DNA of 64,000 bases from Mytilus californianus (lineage: Eukaryota; Mollusca; Bivalvia; Mytilida; Mytilidae), in assembly GCF_021869535.1 (NCBI RefSeq), contig NW_026262734.1, forward strand, positions 77,314,339-77,378,338, given 5' to 3'. This document shows, in pieces, positions 56,355-64,000 of the stretch. Made by a program: the position numbers and the translations under genes. The first letter of the stretch is position 1; the number at the start of each line of letters is the position of its first letter. Below the pieces are notes generated by a model. The model searched no databases and was not told the origin of the DNA. It saw nothing but the letters and a program-made list of their open reading frames with translations.

Positions 56355-56646
56355 CTTTTAATTCATTCTCTTCAAAGCCAGGTAAGGTGTATCTTAAAAA
56401 CAGACTAAATGCACCCGGATCCTTTCCCTTGAGAATTATTTCTTTCGCATTTTTCTCTTTGAAATCAGCGCTCAACATTTGGTTGAAAACTGGTGATGTA
56501 TCCATGAGTTGCTTTTTGTTGACATGAAACTGTATTTTGCCTACTTTAAGTGTTAAATCATGGCATACAAAAGGAGAAATGATTTTCATGAATTCTTCCG
56601 TTGATATGTAATCAGGATCTTTCTTGATCTTCTTTGGCTTGGACAT
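56355..56646 (-). CDS. BTB/POZ protein, exon 1 (start and BTB core)
   Basis: The ATG at 56646 opens a basic N-terminus (MSKPKKIKKDPDY), followed by a BTB core with HDLTLKVGKIQFHVNKKQL, TSPVFNQMLSADFKE and FSLFLRYTLPGF. This is the typical V/L-x-F-x-V-H-K-x-L and S-x-x-F-x-x-M pattern of the BTB dimerisation fold. The exon ends in phase 1 before a GTATAT donor. BTB proteins usually dimerise and often serve as Cullin-3 substrate adaptors, but without a second domain the target cannot be named. Similar BTB-only proteins are numerous in bivalves, which is background knowledge. Confidence 0.85.
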
Positions 56647-58429
56647 ATTTGATTCTGGTTTCTAGGCAATGGTGACGTCAACTTTAAGCAAAACTGGCTG
56701 TGATTCATGAATTATGATTTTAAACGTGATAAACTCATTTAGAAAACGTATCTTATATTACCTTTTGTGCTAAATATAACTAAATCCATTTGTTTTGAAA
56801 ATATACAATGTACATTGTTTTTTTTTCGAGCTTCAGTTAAAGTAAAAATATTGAGACCCACGTGAATTTATCCGGGATAGACAAAAGATAGTGCAACTAA
56901 TCTAATATTCTATGTCAATGTATGTATATTGTTTTGAGCATTTTTTTTTTGTTGACGCTTAAGTGTTTTATTTCACAGTCGTTTTTTAAGATCCAGAACG
57001 ACTTGAGTAATTAATACAATAACTAATACTTTTGATAATTCAAATAAAATGTTTGAGCAACACAACAGGTGGCACATTTGGTGGGGTTTGTTGCTCAATC
57101 TTTAGTTTTCTATGTTGTGTTTTATGTATTGTTGTTTTTCTTTTCTTTTTTTCGTTTTTTTTTTGCCATAGCATTTTCAGTTTGTCTTCGATTTTGAATA
57201 TCCCTTTTGTATCTCTCTCCTCTCCCTTATCGTAAAGAGTGAATGCCAACTTTGTAACTTCTTAATTGAATACTTTTCAAGATAAAATAAATATAAAAAC
57301 CTTTTAAAATGGCACCGACAAAATGAACTTTGAATATAAGTTTGTAGTTAGAACATTTTTAATCTGATGTGTATTTGCATACATATATTGGTGTCCAACA
57401 CACACAAAGGAAAACAATCTTAAACATGTTTGAATTAGGTTTTTGTTTATATATGTAACATTTTGTATTTACCTCACAACAATCACTGGCACGTCCTTTC
57501 CTATTACTGTTAAATATCCGTTATGTATTAATATATGACTTTAAGTGTATGACACTGTTAATCCAGGTATCGTCACATACCATAACCCTTGATATATTTA
57601 TTCTATCCATTCATTAGAAGCATGCAATTTAAATGTTGAAATGTACATCATTTGATATTTTGAATACAGACATTGGTAAAAAATTATTTTTAACTATAAC
57701 TTAGGTTTGAAGAAAATGTATTTAGACAAAACACTGCAAATAATATATTAATATATCACAAAAAAAAAACTGAAGCTCAGTGTAAGACTAAATACAATTA
57801 TGTACGAGAATATTATAATAGTTTAATATGTTTCCAAAACACAAGTAATTGCTATAAATAAAAATAAATAATAGTTAACTGAAGCCGGTAGAATTGTAAC
57901 AGGGTAAACAATTTACTCTGGCTACACTATTTTCATTATAAAACTGACTCGGACAAATAATCTGTGTGTAAGTCGTGAAAAACAACTATCAATATTTTAT
58001 ACAAAATTGCTAATTGGCATGCCTCCGAGTATCTTGTAGACCTATTGTTACTTTATCTTTCGATCGGAGTTAAACTTGCTTATGTTGAACAGTCATGCTT
58101 AAATGGTCGTGAGAAATGAAAAACGAAAACCAGGTAACGAAAAAACCATTATCTTAAAACCAATCATAAAAAACTGAAATACTTTCGGTTTTTCGTTTTT
58201 GATATCTTAAGAAAAGAGGAAAGTATTATCGTTTCTTGTTAATTATATCATATAACAAAACCGAATCACGACATTTGATAACAATTGCTCGTTTTAGTTA
58301 TGGGGATTTTATCAATGAAGGAACGAATTATATTTTTTTTTATAGCCATCAAAATTAAAAGCTGACAGCATAGTTTGTTTCATTCCTGACATGATATTTA
58401 CTTGCAGGCTGGTTAGGGCCATATTCAAA
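56647..58429. other. 5' flank of the BTB gene and repeat debris
   Basis: No clear core promoter was found. A degraded retroelement tail (TTTAGTTTTCTATGTTGTG, then a CTTTT-rich tract) lies at 57085-57235. The rest is AT-rich and unrecognised. Confidence 0.4.
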
Positions 58430-58565
58430 TAAACAAGTTACGTCGTAATTGCGACATGTTTTGTCGTAATACCGACATTATATGTCGTAATAACAGCATA
58501 GTATGTCTTCATAAAGACATCACTTGTCATAACAATGAAAGTTATGTCTTCATAATGTCATATAT
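58430..58565. repeat. Short palindrome-rich repeat (TGTCGTAATNNCGACAT)
   Basis: GTCGTAATTGCGACATG, GTCGTAATACCGACATT and related copies, shifting to GTCTTCATAAAGACATC, follow each other every 20-30 bp. Each is itself an imperfect palindrome. It is a small dispersed repeat of unknown type. Confidence 0.6.
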
Positions 58566-58835
58566 ACATTAAGGTACTGTATTAGAGCTATTGCAACCCC
58601 CACCCAAAATAAGGAGTGAAAATCCGACTATACAAAATATTACCTCAAATATTTGTTTAAAATATAAGAAATGCATACGTGAATATAAACTATGAAAAAG
58701 ACAACGTTAAACTAAACATTCCAGTTCAAACACTATGAAATTGTGCTTGGCAAATTTGATCACGGATAGGGCTGTTTTATTTAGGAAACTTTGTTTAAGA
58801 ACCTTCAAAAAGGTTCAATATTTTGACTTTTCAAA

Positions 58836-59820
58836 CTTGAGGTCCCGTGTGTACATCTCTTGAAATTGTAGATAGCTATACATACCTTGGTCTTTTGCTA
58901 AATTATAATGGGTCATTTTTTTTGTGCAAAGATACAAGAAAAAAACTTGTGGAAGAGTCGCAAAAAGTACTTTTTGCTGTATTAACACAGACGATTAGAA
59001 ATTTGCATTTACCCATTGATTTACAACTTAAACTGTTTTATTATCTTGTAGAACCTATTTTATTGTATGGATCAGAAATATGGGGATTTGAAAATATTGA
59101 TATAATTGAAAAAGTTCATCTACCATTTTGCAAGAGAGTTTTAAATGTGCTCCAAATTTTATGGTATATGGAGTTTTAGAAATAAAAGTAAAATTAAGAA
59201 TGTTATCGTTTTGGAGTAGAATGGCAAAAATGAAAACAAAGTTAGTTGCTCTATGTATAAGCTTATTTTTTAAATTACTGATGATATTTGTAAATTTAAA
59301 TGGGTGTCAATTGTGTATATATATAAGTCTATATTTGACAATTCAGGATTAGGTTATATCTTTTTAACCAATACATTGATTATTTAAATATAAAACCTGT
59401 TATAAAACAGATGCATCAGGATCAGTTTCTTCAGAAGTGGTTTAGTTATATTGATAATTCTTCTCGTGGAGAATATTATAAGTAATTTAAAGCTCAGTTT
59501 GGTCTTGAAAATTATTTACTACGTCTTCCAGAGGATAAAAGAATCTGAATTTCGAAACTGAGAACATGCAATCTAAAAAGTCCTATGGAAGCTGGCAGAT
59601 GGTACAACATCGCTAGAACCGATCGTATATGTCCCTTATTTAATGAATATGTTGGTGATGAACATAATTATTAATATTTATGTAATGATACTTCTATCAC
59701 TGAACTTAGAAAGAAATATATATCGAAATATTATACAACGTACCCATCAGTACTGAAAAAGCAAAATATGCTGTCCTCATGTCATTGTCAGCTATTGCAT
59801 AATTTACCTTAACAGTATTA
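58836..59820 (+). pseudogene. LINE-type reverse transcriptase fragment (3' part of pol)
   Basis: An open frame at 58847-59179 contains VDSYTYLGLLLNYNGSF, LFYYLVEPILLYGSEIWGFE and FCKRVLNV, the conserved end of the RT domain and post-RT region of LINE elements (CR1/Jockey/RTE-like layout). The homologous reading continues to about 59820 through frameshifts and stops. The endonuclease and RT core are missing, so it is a 5'-truncated dead copy. Confidence 0.7.
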
Positions 59821-60229
59821 TGGTCTGAGTGTAAATAAAAAATTTAATTGAATTGTACATTAGGAAAGTTATACAATACTTGTATAAAATTATACATTTC
59901 TGCATACAGATATCATAGTATGTTGTACTGTCACTGGGTTAAATGCGCAAATGATCGACTAAGTCTCCAATCGAGAACTACTCGCACGGTAGATATCATC
60001 TCGAACTTGATGTAATTGAAGTTACAAATTTTTTTGTAAAATTTTCAGTTCATAAGATTTTGTGATATGCTGCTAAACTTAATTTAACATTTTTGTTGTT
60101 GGGTTGTACAAGTACCCGTCCACATTCACTCTGTGTGTGTTAGATGCATTTCTATTTGTATCCATCTGATGAGTTAAGCCTTTTTCTACTGATTTTTATA
60201 GTTTGTTCTTATGTTGAACTGTTACGACA

Positions 60230-60570
60230 CTGTCCAAGATTAGGGGGTGGGTTGGTGCCTTCAAAGTAATTTAACCCTGCCCACATTATGTATTTGCCTG
60301 TCCCAAGTCAGAAGCCTGTAATTCAGTGGTTGTTATTTGTTGCTATGTTACATATTTGTATTTTGTCCATTATTTTGTACATAAATTAGGCCGTTAGTCT
60401 TCTCGTTTGAATTGTTTTACATTTGTCATTTCGGCGTCTTTTATAGCTGACTATGCGGAATGGGCTTTGTTGATTGTTGAAGGCCTTAATGTGACATATA
60501 GTTGTTAATTTATGTGTCATTTGGTCTCTTGTGGAGATTTGTCTCATTGGCAATCATATAACATCTTCTT
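60230..60570 (+). repeat. Retroelement 3' tail
   Basis: It includes CCTGTCCCAAGTCAGAAGCC (compare CCTGTCCCAAGTCAGGAGCC in the insert near 5150) and ends with GAGATTTGTCTCATTGGCAA. It mixes features of the two tail families in this window and may be the 3' UTR of the LINE fragment upstream or a separate copy. Confidence 0.5.
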
Positions 60571-61499
60571 TTTTATAATTAAAGGTTGCAACACTCATTA
60601 CGCAATGCTGAATTTGTTACGCTTTTTGTCGTTTTGTTTTGATCCTAATTGCTTTTAATTAAAATGTCGTAAAAGTTAAATATGTATGACTTTGGCACGA
60701 GCTTACATTATTAAGTTCATTCCAGAAATTATTGATTACACACGTATTTGTTGTGTTCGATGATAAGTGTTGTTAGCACAGAATCATACATGTGTAAGGA
60801 CTTAAATGCACGCATGCAATTACGCTACCTAACAAAGCGTAGCTGTGTTTCCTGTCTTACGTGATTTCCTAAACTCGATCTATTATTTTACTATTAAAAT
60901 TTTATAAGTATGTTTTCCCCTAATGAATGAAGGATTTCTGCGTTTTACAAATGAAACAGTTTACAGAAAAAATAACAAGTCAATAGATAGGTGGGGTTAT
61001 TGTGTTGTTGTTGTTTAATTCAAATTAATTATTAGTTAACGAATTTAAGGAAACGGTCCTTACATCATTTGTATTGTTATCAATTAAAAAATTCTGACGT
61101 TTGCTGGTAGATGAGTAATATATACATGCCCTTGTCATAAAATAAAACCAACCAAGACCAAAGGTTAAGTGTTTTGACATATGCATTCTGTCTTTTCCTT
61201 TTAGCTTTTTTTTTTTTTTTACTTCTGATGTTTATAAGCACCACTGGTGTCTTGTTTACTTTCAAAATGGTATTTTCGTTTGCATAGTGTTCATAATATT
61301 TTAGATTATATAAATATTGCGTTAAGAAAATTGAAAATCCGTTTATAAAATCAAATACCAAGAAAAAATGAGTTACACCAAATTTTTTTTAATGTTTTAT
61401 TTCATTTTAAAAATACAAAATTGCTATGCCGTAGCGATATGTCCCCAGCCCTGTATAAATAAGGAATTATATTGTGTGACTTTGTGGTCCGATATTCAC
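60571..61499. other. Gene-less stretch
   Basis: Nothing recognised on either strand. Confidence 0.4.
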
Positions 61500-62160
61500 A
61501 ATGTCGTAAAAGTCCCATAACTTCCGTACAAATGGTAAAATCAAAATGTCGAAATAATATGTCCAACTACACATGATGGGAAACATACAACCTGACCAAT
61601 TACGAGAGTGTTCAGTCAAATGGTTTCAGGGGTAATGCGTTCACAAGGTAACCTTATAACAATACTTCAAAAAATATTCTCACTTTTGCCTCAAAAATTT
61701 TTAAATCAAAATAACGGTATAATATGATCAACTACACATGATGACAAACAATATATTTTAAATTTGAGAGCTTTCAATCAAATCCTCTGAGAAAAGTTGC
61801 GTTCACACGCATTTATTGTTACAATACCGGTAAAAATATATAGTAAAAGTCCCCTCACTCCCATAAAAATGGTCGAATCAAAATTTCGGTATAACATTAA
61901 AAAAACGGTCAAAGTCCATTAACTCGTGTAGGAATAGTTGACTCAATGGCTGTCAATCTGGTCAACTACATATGATGGCAAACAATCTTATCAAATATGA
62001 GAACGTTTTGTTAAACGGACTCAGAACACTATGTTCCAAATGTCTTCGTATTACAATACTTAAAAATCCTGTCAAAATTCCATAACTCCCGTACAAAATA
62101 TTAAACCAAACTGACGAAATAACACGGCCGAGACAATAAGACGACAAATAAGTTTACCTA
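61500..62160. repeat. Diverged tandem repeat block, about four units of about 175 bp
   Basis: Landmarks recur: CCATAACTTCCGTACAAA (about 61516), CCTCACTCCCATAAAAATGG (about 61854) and CCATAACTCCCGTACAAA (about 62081). AACTACACATGATGGGAAAC, CAACTACACATGATGACAAAC and CAACTACATATGATGGCAAAC lie at 61565, 61730 and 61964. The same kind of amplified core as in 26118-27595 but with unrelated sequence. Confidence 0.6.
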
Positions 62161-62704
62161 GTATGGAAATTTAAATCAGACGGTATCTGAGTATTGACGT
62201 GTATTAGACGGAAGGACATACCAGTATCATTGCGCAGGGGACAATTATTTCATAACCTTGGATTTTACTAGTGAATTTTCCGACGTTATATCAGCAGGTA
62301 TCTCATACAATGTTGTTGACTGGTAATGATGAGTTTCATGCTGTGAATTCTCCAGTTCGACGTAAACATTAGGAATACTGTTATACATTTCAATTGAATA
62401 TTTCTGTCCGAATCATCTGTTGATACGTCCAATGAGGAAATGGCGTTAGGATCATAATTTCTCCATGTTACTTAATTTATTCGATCTATCATCAATTACT
62501 TCGTACTGTCACTCATTCTGTATTTCGAGAGGAGGATTGTTCTCCCTTAAAAATATGAATGTAACACAATATTGAAATGTGTTTTCGTGTTTTATGGACA
62601 ATAAATAAATGTAAAACACGGTGACAACATATGAATATATTGTATGTATTTGTTGAGCTGATTGAAACCGACATTTCTCTCAATATGTAATACATATATA
62701 ATGT

Positions 62705-63856
62705 TACTATTAGAGATTAACGGAGAGTCTCGGTTCCGACTGTTGACTCCGACTTTGACAGCAAATATTACAGGGATCGTCTCTAAAGTTAATTTAGCGG
62801 CGTACTTGATTCATAATGAGTCCATAAACGGAGCATACTATCGCTCTACCGACAAGAAGAATGAAAATTGAATCAATAGTTTTTGTAACAGCACATTTCA
62901 ATCGGATATGACGTTAAACTCATACACATGTACATGAAGCCAAATACGTTATTTTGAAGGATTTTTTTCCTGCATCTATAATGCCATTGTTATACATAAA
63001 TGTATATATATATATATGTACATAAACATATCCTGTTATGTGGCTTCGGTCATATCCATCATACCATGTTCTCTCGTTGATTTTCAATGTGTAAGTGTTG
63101 CCACAATTCAAGCGGAAATTAATGCATGTATGCCAATATTTCAAAGGGCCTTGGAGTCGATCGTGCAGTGGCTTGCTGTGAACGAATGGAGAGGAAAATT
63201 TGGGTATTTGGCGTAAACTCCCGTAGAGATTTATACGCCACAAATTGAGCCGCAAGAGCTGTATTTTTCAGGTGATCGTCACTATCACGTCATACATACG
63301 CAAGTAATAGTTGACAACGAGGGAAACATTTGCTATGTCGAAGGCGGATGTTTAGTCCCCCAAAATGATGCGCAGCAGTATAGGATGATGAGAAAGATTG
63401 GACCCGATGCACCGCTAGATTTTCCAGAAGAATGTGTGCTGTTATGAGATAAAATTTATCCAAATCGGCATCTCGTCATTACGCCATTTACGCGACAGCA
63501 AATCAACAGAAAACCTGATCACCAGAAATGCAAGAGTCAAACATCTTATAGAATAATTGCAGAATATAGAATTCTTGTCGATCATGCCATGGGTTACCTT
63601 AAAATTATAAAGTGATGTCATCCAAGACAAAAACTCAGACAAATTGTGGCGACTTGTGCAGGATTTGAAAACAGAAGGCAAACCTTATTTGATTAAATAA
63701 ATCGTGGTGTAAAATCTTGTTTAACTGCCATTTGCAAATTTTATCTTGAAAAGCTAATTATTTAGTACTTCTTTTTATTTTGAGACGACCCCCCTTCAAT
63801 TAACGTGTCAGAGTCGGTGACAGTCGGTACCGAGACTTTCCGTAAATGTCTAGTGA
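62705..63856 (+). mobile_element. PIF/Harbinger-like DNA transposon, about 1.15 kb, decayed
   Basis: The left end (62705-62760) and right end (63806-63856) are imperfect inverted repeats of about 50 bp, sharing GTCTCGGTNCCGACTGT. They bracket a plus-strand DDE transposase remnant. The expected 3-bp TWA duplication cannot be read because the outermost bases have diverged. The gene for the partner Myb-like protein is absent. Confidence 0.65.
63070..63695 (+). pseudogene. DDE transposase remnant (DDE_Tnp_4/Harbinger type)
   Basis: One plus-strand frame, crossed by stops near 63214, 63445, 63613 and 63690, reads SGDRHYHVIHTQVIVDN, then NDAQQYRMM (second catalytic-region Asp kept), then DKIYPNRHLVITPF and EYRILVDHAMGYLK. 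In the last motif the usual catalytic Glu of the VEHA-type motif is Asp. The first catalytic Asp block before TPVEIYTP is missing. The order matches the Harbinger family transposase; the gene is dead. Confidence 0.65.
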
Positions 63857-64000
63857 TAGCATTAGAACCGTTTAAATAAATCTTAATTGCTTCACAAACG
63901 TCATGTTGTTATCATTTGAAACCTTTTTCATGTTTTATCAATATCATGTTCCGTCTTGTTATACCTTTATGTCTGGATTTGATTTTGCAAAACACATACT
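63857..64000. other. Right edge, nothing recognised
   Basis: AT-rich sequence up to the end of the window. Confidence 0.4.

Overview
The window looks like nuclear DNA of a bivalve mollusc, most likely a mussel (Mytilus-like). It is AT-rich and gene-poor, has phase-consistent short exons in very long introns, and is packed with repeat types I associate with bivalve genomes: short elements with GTCCC ends and tandem cores of about 160-175 bp, TA-flanked MITEs, tRNA-like SINE pieces and recurring retroelement 3' tails. The species call is inference. No bacterial genes, CRISPR arrays, rRNA or intact tRNA genes were seen.

Layout. 1-905: edge of a Ty3/gypsy-type retrotransposon on the minus strand (Gag, zinc knuckle, DTG protease), broken by stops. 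3480-9700: badly decayed remains of a Polinton/Maverick-like DNA transposon (type-B DNA polymerase, packaging-ATPase-like fragment, further gene debris). Its polymerase is split by a 5'-truncated reverse-transcriptase element (about 4121-5410), and a TA-flanked MITE lies between two of its gene remnants. 9716-10995: tandem array with a 168-177 bp period. 10996-16471: no recognisable gene.

16472 to at least 29533, perhaps 38689 or 49772 (+ strand): a spliced gene for a secreted or membrane immunoglobulin-like protein. A signal-peptide exon is followed by a 315-bp Ig exon, two exons for a second extracellular domain, and probable transmembrane/tail exons; splice phases agree throughout. Its introns hold most of the mobile DNA. 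The most striking element is a very young BEL/Pao-type LTR element at 32394-37674 (minus strand). Its 642-bp LTRs differ at two positions, it has a 5-bp target duplication, and it carries a single long Gag-protease frame with no reverse transcriptase, RNase H or integrase. Other intronic elements are a fold-back element (24199-25267), a 155-bp near-perfect palindrome (30116-30271), three short GTCCC-ended elements, and a nested set of inverted-repeat elements between 41738 and 47025.

50111-56646 (minus strand): a tyrosine-motif cytoplasmic-tail exon (50111-50351) whose upstream exons I could not find, and a complete two-exon gene for a 206-residue BTB/POZ protein (56646-56355 joined to 52346-52018).

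57-64 kb: more transposon debris, namely a LINE pol fragment (58836-59820), a retroelement 3' tail, a diverged tandem-repeat block (61500-62160), and a PIF/Harbinger-like element (about 62705-63856) with inverted repeats and a dead DDE transposase.

Host genes visible here are therefore the Ig-like receptor, the BTB protein and the orphan tail exon. Nearly everything else that can be identified is mobile DNA of several ages.
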